From Penelope pileata (taxonomy: Eukaryota; Chordata; Aves; Galliformes; Cracidae), in NCBI GenBank assembly GCA_013396635.1, contig WBMW01002327.1, forward strand, positions 1,174,369 through 1,238,368: a stretch of 64,000 bases of DNA. The letters are read 5' to 3'. Below the pieces are notes generated by a model. That model made no database searches. It saw only the letters and a program-made list of their open reading frames with translations, and was not told the origin of the DNA. Both the position numbers and the translations under genes were made by a program. Below, in pieces: positions 21,871 to 36,800 of this stretch (its first letter is position 1; each line of letters starts with the position of its first letter).

Positions 21871-24800
21871 GTAAGTGTTAAATTCCTGCTAGACTCGTGT
21901 GCTTCATGCTTATTAATCAAGCTGGAGGGGTCTAGACCTGCAAATTCCTTCTTGTGTGAGTAACCTCACTCAGTAGGTAGTCCTGAAACCAACAGGACTG
22001 CGTGTGTGAGCTAGGCTTGGCAGGGGCCAAGAGGCAAAGAGTAAGAACTTGTCACAATTCAGCATTTAAAGAGCAGTCACTTTGGGCTGTAGAGAGCTGG
22101 GCATTGTACTGCACCGTTTGCATCACGTTAACACTGCTGATTTTTCAGTTCTCAGGTGCTGTAAATCAAAGTAGTGATAGCAGTGCAGTAAGTGATACTT
22201 CTGGGTAGTATAAAAATAAATTATTGAAAACTAGGATTAGGATCTCGAAATCCGCTGTTCTGTGATAAAGAGTAAATACAGTCATCAGTGCAGATGTCAA
22301 GCCATCCAGTATTTGAGGGGCGTATATTGGAAAAGCTTGGTTCTTTGAATTATAATTTGAAAATGTTGATTTACTTAATGAGGTTTTTCTGTTCATTTGA
22401 GGCTTGTGGGATTGCTTTTATTGCTGCTGGTACCTTTTTGAGGATGTGCCAGAGTGAAGTTAATGTAATTAGCTAATACTGCAGTTCTGTGTATCTATGA
22501 AGTTGTCAGGGAACCTGTGAATACAAATCATCGGACCCTTGGAAGTCAGTGATGGGTGAGAGAAGTAGACTGTGAAACTGTTCCATGAATGGAGATGGAA
22601 GTATAGCTTCTTCTTTTGTTTTTTCTTACCTTACTATGCTGTTAACACAGTATCTTCTGCTGAGAAATTTTAGAAAGCGTTGTAAAGACAACTTCTTTCC
22701 CCTTCCAATGAGTTGAAGAAGACAGAGCACCTCTTAAGGTCTGTTAAGATGCAACAGACAAGCTAGATGGACAGGAACTTTATGGCACCAGCATTTCTAG
22801 CACTTGAAGCCAGGGCTGTTTGTGTGTTTCCTCATCTCCTGTTATAACCTCTGCTTTTGGGGAGTTTCAGAAAGCGTTGAGCGACACATTGAAGGTCAAA
22901 TAAATATTTTAAAAAACCCTCACAAATCTTAGTGTGTTTCTTCAAAGGCACAGTGTTCAGAAGCAGCAGCTTCATCTTCCCTTGGAATAGAGCTGTGCCA
23001 CATTCTGTGTTTATAGCTTCAGTTACGAAAGCTTCAGTGCAGCGTGGTTATATCACATCGCCGCTGCGTTTTGTTAAACTCTCTAGATCTGGAAAACAGG
23101 AGAATGGTTTTCATTTTCTTTTGCATATTTGTCAGAATGGTAAACACTACATTAAAGACCAAACCAGTGCATGATAGGTTCCCAGCTGAGTTATGATCAC
23201 CTGAAGTATTTCAGTCTGCAGAAATATTATTGTCCTTTTGAAATAATGAAAAAACAGCGTCACTGGCTCTTCCCAGTGCTGGAGAATCAACATTCTTCTC
23301 CTAGCTGATATGTTTGAACTTCTGAGTAATAGCTTTGCCTCTGGGATTCTTATCTTGTGATTATATGAATTGAGCAGGGAAAACTGATGAGAAATTCTGA
23401 TTCTCAGAGGGTAGTGGGTAATCTAAAACTTGGATTGAAGTTCTGTGCAAGGGTTTTCTTTTTTCCTCTTGCCCGGGACAGTCCAGTTTCTCATGCTGCC
23501 AGTCCTTTAGCTGTATTTCTTCTCATGACTTTCAGATTCCTTATCTTTCCATATAGGGCTTACTCAGTTTATTTTGTTGCACTGACTGAAGAATCCACAG
23601 AGGATTATTAAGGACACAGACACCACCTTTGGTTTGGGAAATCCCCACGCTGCCTGGAAGGTGAGGGAGTATTCTGGAAAAGTTGAGCTCTATGGTGCCC
23701 TGTTGCAAGCTTGTTATCTTGCCTGCTGCTAGGAGGCAGGAGACTGGGTTGGTCAGCTATAGGCTGACTCAGTGCTGCCCCTTTTTTTTTCTTCCTCTTT
23801 TTTATGTTCTTACAGTTAACCAGCAGTCAGGCAGCAGGGATGCCTTGGTTAGCAGCATGTGATAGAGAAGGCTTTGCTGCATTGTCAGCACGAGTCACCG
23901 CTGTTCGGACTGTGCTGCTGGAGCAGCAAGCACCGAGTTAAAGCATCACCTAACAGAAGCTGAAGAGTTCTGTCTGTGTGCATAGGTTGAGCCAGTGCTT
24001 GAATTAACACTGCTGTGAGGACAGGCAGTCTCTCATCTGAGTTATTACTGTCTTAAGCTTGGAGTTGCTTTCTGCATCCTCCACCTCTCCAAATTTGTCT
24101 TCTGGGCTGAAACACTGCCCTTCTCCTGGATGGCAAGGGTCTGTCACTTGCTCAGCACTGCAGCTGCTGAGGTTTGCTTTTTTTCTGAGCTTTACCACTT
24201 TAAGTTTCTTTGGATTGCCTTTCAGCTGGACAAGAAAACAAAACAAAGTTAGCTTCCGTTTTTATTTTTGCAAGGTGCATTTATGTTACTTTGAAATGCC
24301 TTTCTCTCCCAGGGAACTGGTTCTTAGTGCTTTTCAGAAATAATGTGATTATATTGGGGAAAGAACGCTCGTTTCCTCGCTTCTGACTTCTGTTTCTCAC
24401 AGTGAAGACTTTCACTGATGTGGAAAGACTCCTCCTCTTGTAATATTATAGATGTCATAAAGTTGTATTAATGCGTTGGGGAACGGGGAAGATCTTTTGG
24501 TTTTGTCTGTATTGCAGAATATTGACTGCATTTAACTTGAGGGAATAAAGCTGTCAGTGGCTGGCCATTGCTGTGTCCTTTGTAGCTTGCTGCATCGATG
24601 CAGTGTGTGAGGGGGAGGAGCTTCCCATGTCTGTGTTTACCTGAGACCAGTCTGTTTCCCATCAGGAGGGAGAAGATCTGATTCCAGCCTCAAGTTTTTG
24701 TGGTAAGAAAAAAATCTGGAGCTATTTTTAGCTTTCTGAACCTACTCATTCTCATTATCCTGAAAAGGGTTTTGCCCAATGGATGTTGACATAAGCTGTT

Positions 24801-27800
24801 CTGAGCTGTATCTCAATGCTTTGTGACTCAAGTGAGATTGTCTTTATCCATCTATTTCAATACCCATGTTGTTCAGTTGCAAATAGCCCTTACAGGATCC
24901 TTAGACCGTTGTTCATCCCTTATGCATTACACAGGTGCTGTCCTCAGACCAGGGATCTTCCCTGTGCTGGGAACAGAGCTCTTTCAGTTGACAATTCACT
25001 GTACTTCTCTAATAGCTAGAGTAATTGGGAAGCCCTGACCCATTTCTTAATCAAAACACGTTTGGTCCTTTGAGTATTAGTCAAGGAGAAATCTGAAGAA
25101 GCAGTTGGCTCATTTCCGGAATTCTGACATTTTGCTGCTGGTTTCAGCTCAGCTACGTCTCTTTAACTTGTCCCAGCTTTCGTGGAAGGTTGCTTAGGCA
25201 GTGCAGCAAACTTTCTTCAACATCTTGTAGTATTCTGTTGCACCACTGCTGCCTTGGGGGGTAAGAAATCCCTTGGGACACTATGTAGCAGGTATGGTAG
25301 TAGTTCTTTTTGCTTCATTAAAGACAGAATTTAGGTGCTGTTCGCTCTCTCTGTGTCAGGTGTGATAATGAAAGTGAGTGGAGAGCCCAGGGAGGACATC
25401 ACAAAGCAGGGCAAAAGCACTTCCCTCAGCAGTTGGCAGCCAACATCCACCCCTTGAAATGCAGCACAGACAGCCTTGCACCAGCTGGGTTTACTTGGAA
25501 CTTGATGATCTTTCTTTGCGGTTCGTGAACGTGGAAAACTATCTGTAGAAATAGTTTCCAGTGAGATGGCCTGGGGGAGGATGTGGCCTTGAAGTGTTTT
25601 CAGCAGCACACCTCTGCTCAGGGAGCTACGTAACGTTATTTCCAGGCCAGCTCTGCAGCCTCACTCCTGTATTTTGTCTGTGTTCCTGGTGTGGCTAGAA
25701 GTTCTGGCTGCTCCCACTGCACCACAAAAAAGTCAGAGGTGGTTACTGAGAAACCTTTACAGTTGCACGGTACGGATTTTTTCTTCCAGATGCACTGAGT
25801 GATCTTCCAGTCTCCAAAGACCCATCGCTGGCGTTCTGTAAAGGCACAGCTGCTCACTGCATCAAGCAGTAATGTCTGTACCTAATTGATTAGAGAGAAA
25901 AGCTTCTTACAATAGATTCTGCTGCAAAACAAGTAGCTGCCTGTCTGCTTGTGAGAAGTCCTGTGCCCTTCTTCTCCAATCCTCCTTCTCCATCTGAATG
26001 AAATCCTTTTGCATCGTTGGGTGGGAGTTTTTCCTTCTGCAATATTTTCATGCTTTTCCTCTGGATTTTGAAAGACATGTTTTACTGATTATCTTCCAGC
26101 AACCTCATGCCTGACGAAGCACTGTTGTATTTTTCCATGCCCACAGGGTTTATTGCGCCTAGAAACTTTAATGGTGAATGTGCAGAGGTAGGAGAGGGGG
26201 GAAAAAGGCAAAAAAAGACTCTCTCCTTTTTTGTCCTCTTGGATTTCTAGTTGGAAAGAGAAAAGATTGCAGATCTGCTTTTAGTATAAATACATGGTGG
26301 GGAGGGGAGCAGTAAGGCGGAGAGAATACAGGAAGGAAGAAAATATTATGCCCAGTATCTCCAGATCTGATCTGTTTGTTCTAGATTATTTTCCATTTTC
26401 CCGAGTGTTTTTCTCATGGCTAATTGAGCAGCAGCAGCTGAGCTCTGCAGGCCCCACAGCAGAAGGCACTGCTGAAGGGCTGGGGCTGGGTGCCCACCTC
26501 TGAGCCGCCTTGCAAGGGGAAGCTGGTTGTTTGGGAGAGATCAGGTCCTCGTTTTCCACCCTGAGCTGTAATTTCACTTCAAAGCTGATAAGGGAACTGA
26601 ACTCTGGTTTTGGGAGGAAGAGAGTCTGCCAGCAAATGCTGTTCTCCATTTCTCTTAAGCACAAAACCCCAACTGTTTCTAGTTTTTAAGGCCTTTTTAG
26701 TTTACAAGTCAGGGACATGTCTTATTTGCATAAGGGATGAATGTGGGAGCTTTGGGATACGCACAGATTCATAGGTGCTAATAATAGGCCGATTTTGGAA
26801 TGTTTTATGCGTTGCTTTTTCATGAATTCCATTCTCTCAGTTCTTGGCTCCTGTCACTGGGATGTAGGAGGGGAATTGTTAGCAAGGAATGAAAGAAAAG
26901 CTGGCTCTATGTTACCTTCTGTTTTCATTCTAGGGATACATGCGTTATTTCAGGATATATCCTGCCTCTCTTGCTGGGACTTCCATCAGGGAGTTTAGGG
27001 TCACACTTTCATTGACTGTTTTTCTGTAGATCCCCGATGCACAGCAACAACAACTTGGTTTGGGGCAGGACTTCCTTCTCGCAATGCCAGAGCAATGCTC
27101 TTGTGAATGAGGACCCTGATTTCTAACCTGTAATTGCAGCAGTATTTTTGCAGCTGCTGGCAGCAGACTGGAAGGTTGTAATGGAAGGCAGCAGGGCTGA
27201 CAAGTTGTAACGTGCGCTCAGCTTTGGAGTTAAAGAAGTGCTGAGTGCATATTAAATAAGAACTTGGCAGTACTCTTCTGAATGACAGTTTAATACACCA
27301 TCAACACAGTGGAGTAGAATAGAGACTCTAAGAATCAGACACATGTATGTACATGATAACCTCACGCACTTAATTACCCGGTGGGTGAAGAGGCGTTGGG
27401 TGCCCGATGCGATCTGCTCATTAATCAGGGCTTTATGGCTGGCTTTTGTTCTTCTGCTAAGCTGTGCAATGTGTTTGTTTTAATTGAAAGATTTGTTTAC
27501 AATCAACAAGGAACTGTGTGTGTAACATCTTGAGAAGTGAGGGCACGATGGTTTCATTTTGCAGATAACACTGATTTCTTAAGAATCTACTTCAAAGGGG
27601 CACATCCAGTTCCTTAGAAAATCGATGTACGTGGGCCCCGGTGCAGGAAGTCATCTAAATGCTTTCCTTTTTGCATGAAATGAAAAGTGTGCATAAAGAC
27701 TTCCCAAAATAGGAATGCTCTCCTGAAACAGGGTTTCATTCATACTGCTAAATATGGGTTAGGAATGTAACTTTAGGATTTAAATATACTGACCTGTGCA

Positions 27801-30800
27801 CTTTTTTTTTTTTAATTAAAACTGAAATTGCTGTATGCTATTTTGTTTTCATCCAAACGTTTTGCTTAGAAGAGAGTTTTGCATTAGGGAATTTAAATGT
27901 CTTTCCATTTAACAAGCTTCTGATTATTGATTCTGGTGTTGAGAGAGGGAGATGAGCCTGAGCATGCGTGGAGATGCAGGAGTTGTGACCTCCCTGCCTC
28001 CCAGCCGGGAGGGATGGGCAGGGTAGCAGTGCAGTTCAGCAGAACCCCACCCCAGGCTCCTAGCAGACACTCAGCCCAGGAAGGTCACACTGTTGAACCA
28101 CAGATGTATCGTCCACCCCTGGTCTCTGCACTCCCTGGTACTACCCACAGCTGGACTGAAACCTTCAGGAACTGGAGGAGCTGCTACAGGCATTCTGTCC
28201 CTGCCTGCCTGCCTTTTGGTAAGAATATCAGTGCAGGTTTGGGGCCCAGCTTGGCAGGGCAGTGTTGATATCCTGCTTGTATGCAGTACTAATGTTCTGC
28301 CTTACGTATTGTTGAATGCTTATATTGTAAGCTCTGTCTTACTTGGTGTTGATCATGGGATGCAAACAGAGCACTGCTTTCTCACAGTCTCTCTTCAAGG
28401 GCAGTTGTGTAATACAGGGAACTTCTAGGCTTGTGTTCCTGCTGTTTTGTTGTTAGTCTATTGATGTTGTGCCATTTCAAAGGCAAGAAAAAAAGCCTGT
28501 TTCCAGGCAGCCCTGGTGTTCCTGAGCTGCTTTTTTTTTTTTTTTNNNNNNNNNNNNNNNNNNNNNNTTTTTTCTTTTCCCCTTTGGATGTTAGCACTAC
28601 CTGCTTCTCTGTTCCATGTTGATCTAAGTGAAGCTAGTGGAAGGAAGCTGGAGCACTGGGGCAGCCAGTGGAAACTTAAAAACCATTGTAAAATATTTTG
28701 AACACATAGCATTTGCAGGTATGCATATTGCAGGGTTTTTTATTATTACTGTTTGAAGGTGAAATGGTGCTGATTGTTTACCTTTTGCAGCCTTTTGCTT
28801 CTCCAGCAGTTGGCATTCTAGCTGACCCACCTCCAGCAGCCAGTTGGGCCTTTTGTCATCGACATCTGCCAGGAATGACACAAACAGAACGGAGGGTGAA
28901 AAGCACCAACCAGTTCGTGAAGTCAGCCCTTGGAGGTCAGCGCCCTGACAGACAGCAGTGCTTGAACAAGCTGAATTTATTTCCTTGTTGAGCCCTGAAC
29001 AAACAATTCAGTGCAAGTGAAATAAGCATATTGTCCCTATTGTAAGGCCTGTAGTAATTGTATGGTTTGATGCAGGAGCCCCATAGCTGGCAAATATAGC
29101 ATCTGCTTGGGTTGGGAGATGTAATTTCTTAGGTAATGGAGCATATAGAGCTCCAGCTCTGCGTAATCATCAACACATGGCACTGGGAGCAATTCTGACA
29201 GTCTTAAATGGCAGCGGTGTGTCAGAGGTGGTGGGACCAGGTGTGGGTGCTGCCATAAGCACTCAGAGATGGCTGGGGCTGATAGGGAGAGCTGTCACCC
29301 TCTGTTCTGAAGCCAGGGAGTGTTTCAGAGGGAAATCTCTGCCAGGTAAATATTCCTGGGAAACACCAAAGAAGACAGCAAGCCCGAGTGACCCGATTGC
29401 GGACCTTTGCGGAGATTTTTGGTGTAACTGAGTAGCAGGGAGCCTCTCCCGTTGGCCTTTTTGGGGTGTGCAGCTGGGTTTGGTGCCAGTTAGCACAAAG
29501 CAGCAGCACATTGCTCCCCACGCTCAGTGTGCAGTGAGTGCTCCTGCAGGGGCTGAGCAGAGGCTTACGTGGAGCTGTCAGAGCGGCCTGGGCTGTGCTG
29601 GGTGAGATAGCAGGGGATGACACTTGTTGCAGTTTGTTTTGGTCTTGTTTACACTCTGGAATGCAGGGAAGAGATGGAGAGCAGCACTTGCTGTTTTTTC
29701 GGTGACGTGGTTCTTACGGGTTTAACAGTTAACTGCTGCAGGGGAGTTAATCCTTCAACGGCGGCTGGAGTTGGTTCCTTCTGAAAACAAACATGAAGTA
29801 GGCGTGCTGGAAGCATTAGACCTTGAGAAAGCATTTGCGGGTCATTTCGTAGTGGGACGTGTTTGTTTAGCCATTGGGAGCGTTGGGAGCTTTGTTGGGA
29901 GTGGGCATTTTTATCTCATGAGTAAAACTAGATGATCTTTAAGGTCCCTTCCAAACCATTCTGTGAATACATTCACTACATGCCCGAATCCACCCCATTT
30001 CAGGGGCTGTGTGATGCCACCTCCTGGTCTCACAAGCAGCTCTGGCAGTGTCTGGAGCTGCAGGAAGATGGACACGCTGACTGTCACCGCTGTGCTGGCA
30101 GGTCGCAGCAGAAGCCCCGTGCTCACCATAATGGCTTGCAGGAAAGTGCTTGGATTCAAACCAGCTGCTTTCTGAGCCGTGCCCTGTGTGTTCACAGGAA
30201 AGCTGCTGGTGACGCTGGTGTAAAATTAGGGCCAGTCCAGGAAGCTGGCAGGCTGTGGCTGCGGTCCTGTCAGACCCACGCGGCACCAGAGTGTGGCTGT
30301 GCCATGGTGAGACAGTGCCATGTGAGCTGCTTGGGGCTTCTGTACGACCAAGTGAGACCCCAAGGGAATCAGGGGCTGTATGATTTTTTTTCCAGTGTGT
30401 GTTAAATCTCATGAATTTCATCCTGAGTCATACGGTGTCTGGGTAGGGTTGAAGGATCAGGAGAAGGATTTGACTGTTTGCTTTTCAATTTCCAGACCTG
30501 AGGCCTTCATCAAACTGATAAACTTCTGCGGTTGTGTTCAGTGCCTCCCTCCAAGGAAGGAGATGGGCTTTTTCTCCTGAGGGTGATCAGCCTGTAGTTG
30601 AGGAGCTGATCCTTGCTCCCAAATTCTTCGCTGTGGCACGGTTGGCTGCGGCCTCTGGTAGCATTGAGAGGAGGAGGTGAAGCAGCAGCGGTGGCTGCGG
30701 GCAGGCTCACTGCATCTCCTTGGGAGTAGCTCCCCTGCAAACTGGGTGCCAGAGCAGTGTGGGATTAAGTTGAAGGGGACGTGGCATGGCAGAAAGAGCA

Positions 30801-33800
30801 GTTGGAAGTGTGTGAGAGGATGTCAGGAGCAGCTGCCCTTGTTATGTTCAGTGAAGAATTGAGTTGGAGTTTTTCCCACTCGCACGATGCGAATGCCTTG
30901 CTCCACAACTTGTCCTCGTTGAACAATGTGATAACTTGAAAATTCTGATTTTCTTTGAAACAAAGCTTTTGGAAGGAGACTGTGTTTTGGGTTGGCAAGG
31001 CTGCGTTCTGGCCTCTTGGTGTGGGCTTGTTGCAAGCATCCTCCTTTCCTGTTCGGTAGGAAGCATCCTGTCATTGTCCCTGCAGCACGTCACAGTGGGG
31101 GCACGTTCTGTGTTCTCATTCAAAAGTATGAGGCCGAGGAGGCCTTTTAATGCTTAATTTTCAGGACAGAAGGTGTTCATGGAGCATCTTGCCTTGTGTT
31201 GAGCTGTGTGCTCTGAAGTGCTGCCTTTCCCCTGCTCACCGTGCCTGTTTGAGTTGGTCGTGCTGGAAGTGTAACCATCTATCCTACGTTCTGTGGTTTT
31301 CTGTGCATTTAAGGCACCTCTATGCTACCCTTCATTAGTTGTGAGCTGTTTTTCGGGCTTCTTGTTTTTTCTGCTTATAAAAATAAAATATATTTAAGAG
31401 ATTTAAGTTCCACCCCTTCCTCTTTGCTATAAACAACCTAAGAAGTACCCATGCAATACCCAAACAGCAGCGTGTGTCCAGCACAGCCACTTGTATTTTG
31501 GCTAGCATTTCCCCTTTGCCCTCAGTTAGGGTTTGTTCTTTGGGACAGGCTGATCTTAGCTGTAGGGAAACAGGTCTCACCTTCAGCTTCATGGAGACAC
31601 TGATAGAACAAAACACTTCTCAACGTCCTGTTGCTTTCTGCAGCAGTGCTCTGCTTACCTAAACACATGGTCTGTTATCATTCCTCGTTTTGGGGAAAGG
31701 GAAGAATGCTGGGGGGTTGTAGGGAGCTTAGAGGAAGGATTCATAGCCTGGAGAATTCCTCTGTGTGTTCTGTCCATGGATCATGGCTAACAACCTCAGT
31801 TCAGCCAATAGTTCCAGCGCTGCTCTCAGTGCTCTGCGGTTGTTGGTTCGTTCTTAGCAGGGCGATGCCCTACAGCTTACATTTCTGATTATTGCCTTTC
31901 TTCATTTGTGCCTGTTCTCTTTGTGGCTTGCTTGTTCTTTTGCATTTCTTCTTTTGTTGCAAGTGGTGCAGGGTTGGCCTCCTGCAGTTCAACCAAAACA
32001 GCAGAAATGCCAGCTAGTATTTCACAGCAAAGCAGATTTTGCCTCTGATGCAGTTCCAGCATGTATTTGTAGGGAAATTCAGAAGAGATGTTTTATTGTG
32101 CAAGATGAGTATTGCTCTGTTTCTTCCCATTCTCATGGCCCTGAAAGAGATCCCCTGCAGATGCAGAGCCATCCCAAGAGCAGTACAGGGATACGCTGCT
32201 CAATATTTCACGGTACTGCGGCACTGACCATTGGAAACTCTTGAAAGTACCATGTGTGTATTGAGTTGCTGACAGAATTTGGGGCTCCTCTGAGGGATGT
32301 ATGATGTCAAAGGCAGGGAAGCCAAGCAGAGATGCTCTGCAAAAGGATCACCAGGAGGTGGGATAGCCACTTATTTTCTTGTCTCACTCCTGGCTGAGAA
32401 CCAGTGCAGGGAGCTTCTGCTGCAGCTCCTGCTCTGCCTGCCTCCTTTGCTGGCAGTCCTCGTGGGGTGTGTGACCTTGTTTTGCTTCTCTGGGTGTGCA
32501 GAATGAATGAGTTTGCTGGTACTAGCTTGAAACAGCTGAAAGAAAGAGGGACACCAGAGTTCCTCGTTGTTGTAGTGTTAAAAGTACTTTGTCATCTCCT
32601 GTTCATCAAAAAATGCCCCACAAATTCTTGTTGCCTCATTGTTTTACTGAGTGGGTGTTAGGGTGAACCTTCAAACATAGCAGGAGTAAGAGATTTATTG
32701 ATTTAGTTTTACTTTTTTATTGGAATACCAGGTTTTCATTGTTCATCACTTGGGTTACCGTAATAAGTTGCATGCAAGCAGCTCACCTTAAGGGCATGAG
32801 GGCAGCTCGTACAGACTGTGTCATCTTCTGGGCTGTTAGAGGCTTTGTGAAATAGTTTATAGGGAAACAGGCTCAGAGGCAAAAATGGTGAATAATGCAA
32901 GCTCAAGCAAAGGAGGAGAGAGAGGTGAGAAAAGAATTTTGCAACTTCAATGCCAGGTGCTCTTACCTCCCAACCTGTGCGCGTGAGATCAGACTGGCCC
33001 CGTGCCACCTGCCCCTTCCCTTGTGCCGGTGTGCCTGCCTGCAGGGCATCCAAACAGGGGAAGGGACAAGGCTTGAACTTGCTTCATTCACCATCCTGCT
33101 CAAGGTAAGTTAACCATGAGCAATTGGGAGCCCGTGCCCCCGTGGCTGCTCACGCCGACGCTGGGCACTTGGTGGCGGGGGCTGGCAGGGAGGAGCGGCT
33201 GAGATCACTTCCTGTGGCCTGAGCCTGCTCTTGGGATGTCTGCGCTTAGTTTGGTCAAAGCCCTGCCTTCCAGAGCCTAAGGACATCCTTAGTGCAGGGC
33301 AATTAAACTGGAAGACTTTAATTACATCCTACTCTTACTTGAAGAAATACTCACGCAGTGTTTTAGAAGGAAGGAAAAACATATGTGAAATACATTTAGC
33401 AGCAAATGCAGTTAGTTCAAGATTTAATATTGTGCTTTAAAAAAAAACCTACGCAAACGTTTTTTGTGGTGCAACTTCAGAGAGGATTTTTTTCTTAGTT
33501 GAAAGACAGTAATGTACAGACACGATTAGTTCATCTTAAGGTCAGAAAATGTAATTGTTCTTCTGTTATCTGTTGCGGTTTGCTGTCTGAGCGTGGATTC
33601 CCTTACTGACAAGCTGATTTCATCCAGTGTGTGTGACACATGACCAGCTGCAGCCCTTGTCATTCTTCTTCTTGTTTCCCAGCTGTGTGGGCAGGTGTTC
33701 TGGTTTTTGTCTTCCCATGTGTACCCCCTCCCAGGTCTATTTTTGAACAGCACCCTTCTCCAGGAGCTGTTGCATCTCGCTTGGGCTGCAGTTCTGTCAG

Positions 33801-36800
33801 CATGATCTACCTTCTTGCACCTGGTCTTCCTTCTTGTATTGTCCTGCTTTCGTGGGGTTATCTTTTGATCATCATCTTTATTTTTTTCTCTGTTGAGGGA
33901 TACATTAAAACCTCTTGAAGCAGCTTTTTCTTAGGACTAGGATTTTGTTCCCCCTGGGGTCCCAGGACAGCTCTTCTGTACCAGCCACTGCGCTTGTTTG
34001 AGCAGGTGAGGTAACTGAATTCTGGCTTTGGCAAACTGGGAATTCGCATCCTGCCTTGAAAACTGCTTCATGACATCAAGAGTCATATGAACAAAAACTG
34101 ACAGTCCCAGAGAAGCAGCTCTCATCAGGAGGGCTTGGCTGAAGCAGCAGAGGTAGCCAGGAGTATTGACTGTGTGCAAGTGACAGAGGGAAAGCAAAGA
34201 GAAACTAGGAAGGGTTGTCAGAAGAATGGACTGTGGTACACATTTACATCTTTCTGGTGATTATCCTCTTCATTCGGTTGCACGCAGAGTCTGGATTTCA
34301 GCAGGGCTTTTCCATCTCCTGTCTAATTTCCTGTGTTCATTTGGTTTGTGCAGGTGAGAGTTTAAGGTGGCGAGAAATGGTGTGGGCAGAAACTGGAGGA
34401 TAATTTGTGGTGAACAGTGGGGAATGATGTCCTCTAAATGTAACCTACCAGAGGCTGTCTGTTACTCCTTCTTACAATAGCTGACGTAGACTGAATATTC
34501 TGAGGTTTTGAATTATGTTTTATAACTTTTGCCTTGAAAAGACCAGGATTCTCAGGTTGGGTGATTCTCTACTCATGCCAGGGCACGTTGGGCATCTTCT
34601 ACAGAGTGCTGTTACCTCCTTTTTTTTTTTTTTTCCTCATTGCTGAGGTAGTTGACAGGCAATTCTATGTGAAACAATGTGTCCTTTGCCAATTTGCTTG
34701 TAAGTTCTTTGCTGTCTTTACTTGTTTCTTTTGTGATACTTTGGTGATCTTTATTGCCTGGGGAACAAGGGCTCACACAGTCAACTAGATAGAACTTACC
34801 ACCTAGTGTCACCGAGGACTGTTCAGATCAAGTAGTTTATCCCTGTAACTTGTTGGAGTAAAAACACTTCTTTTCCAGAAGTTTGGTTTTGTTTTTTAGC
34901 ATTATTTTAAGTTAGTTGCAGCAGACTATTTGACAACTTCACCAGGGAAATACCACCAAATAAAGTGACTTAGTTAATGGTAGGACACTAGTGGACGATG
35001 CACGTGAAACTATTGTTGTGCTGTCTGTCCCATTAAACCATTTTATGATGACCATTAAAACGATTTGTTGAGTGGTACCATTATGCCACTAATTTATTTA
35101 ATGTGTAGTTTGAGTCAAGTTTTCTGATAGCAGTGATGAATTTAGCGTAATAATATTAAGCTAATGATAATGTCAAGTAACTGGAGGCATATCCTTTATA
35201 TTACAAAAAACACTTTTTTGTAATCAGCACTGTGAGGCATTATTTTGTCCTAACTGTACTGCACTTGCCCAGCTATGTTTATCAAATAACTTGAACAGAA
35301 GAAAGCTCAACTGCTTCTCAGTATTTTTGGCCAGTGATTTGATACCTTGCTCTTGGTCTCTGCTGGATGATGTCTTATTAGACTGCAGTTGGTAGCAAAC
35401 AATATTCATGGAAGGTTGTGGGAGGAAGCGTGGTGAATTTGGATTCTGGCTGGTGGAGTTACTGGAGTTCTTTATAGATCTGTAATCTGCATTAACCTGG
35501 TGTAGTTCAGTAGTTTCTCCAGCTCTGGGTTTATAATATGTAACAGAAAAGTAGCCTAGCCTGGGACTAGGCAGCAAACATTGATGGTACTGGTTTGAGC
35601 AAGTTCTGTACTTACAGAAATAAGCTGATGTGAAACTGGATGGGTATAATCAGATATCTTCTGAAAGCAACCGAGATGCTTGCAACATGAGGCGGAGCAG
35701 CTGTCAAAAATGTTCTTGTGCAAATGTGGTTATCTTTATTTTTGGACTAACCAGCGTTTTGTCTTCACAGCAGCTATACTTCTGAATGGAAGTGGCTTGC
35801 AGACAGAGCTAGAATTGGCAGCCGTTGGACATGGCTTCAAGCCCAGATTTCAGAACTAGAATACAAAATCCAACAACTAACTGACCTTCACAGGCAGATA
35901 CGTGCCACCAAGGTATTGTCTGTAAGCTCATAAACGGGCTTTTCAAATAATTTTTTTTGACAGTGTTTCTTGTAATATTTATTTCTTTGGTTCCTTGTTG
36001 TTGTTGTCTGTTTTGCCCTGGAGTTGTTGTGTATGAGCAGCCTATTGCACGCAAAGGTTAATGGGAAAGACATCAGGAGCTGAAAAGTATTGTACCCCGG
36101 AGGCATCAGCACAGGGCTGAGAGTCAGGGACTCTTACCTTCCTATCTGTACAAGTTAGGGACTCTGTTAGTGACTTTCAGGGGCCCGGAACCAAGGTACT
36201 TCATTTATCACACTGTTTGTTCCTCTGTAGAACAAGGCACGATTTGGTTTTTGGGAGGGGTGGTTGGCTCTTCATTTTTGCATTGTGGGTGTTTTGGGGG
36301 CTTTTTTTGTTATTTACAGTGCGTGTTTATTCTGAGGATTAGGTAGTTAATGTTTGTACAGCACTTTGAACAGGTCAAGGATTAATTATTACTAAAATTC
36401 TAATGTGTATAACTCACGTACTAGCTTTTGTAAAGCAAACTGGCTAGACAGTGGTGAAGTCACATTCCTGAAACATTAATAATCTATCTATCTATCAGTT
36501 TAATGGCTTGTCCAGGTCAGTCTGATGCACAAGAAGCCAAAACCTGTGATAATTCAGGTGGTGTGATAGTAATGGGTTTTAGAGGAGGGCTCTTGGACTC
36601 ATCCTTGATGAGCCTCATGGAAGTTGGGTGATGTGTGCAGCAGTCAGATAACCACAGATGGAGAGCAGCCAGGAGACGCTTTAGGCTTTATGACTGGACC
36701 TGAAGCTTGGAGGGAGAAAAAGAAAAAAAGGAGGGAAATCATGCTAGAGGGCATTTCCTTCTCATCACTTAAAGAAGAATTATTTGTAGCCCTCAAAACT

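Larger units (their letters stand above)
21871..35770 (+). other. KANSL1L: KANSL1L intron 2 (13.9 kb)
   Basis: This is the longest intron in the window. The phase arithmetic and family alignment run straight from residue 362 to 364 across it, so no coding exon is missing. It holds the 22-N gap in poly-T (28,546), a CR1 tail (about 29,870-29,975) and a TAAT-rich patch near 35,000-35,170. I saw nothing else definable. Confidence 0.8.

Noticed and set aside
20783..21874. Reading the first KANSL1L coding block as an intronless 363-codon gene
   Set aside because: The stop lies just past a strong gtaagt donor at 21,871. The protein continues naturally into the exon at 35,771, as in the mammalian family member.
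21871..35770. A possible missing KANSL1L coding exon in the 13.9-kb intron
   Set aside because: The exon phases fit directly (2 then +1) and the acidic patch is followed by the Trp-rich coiled-coil segment just as in mammalian KANSL1L.
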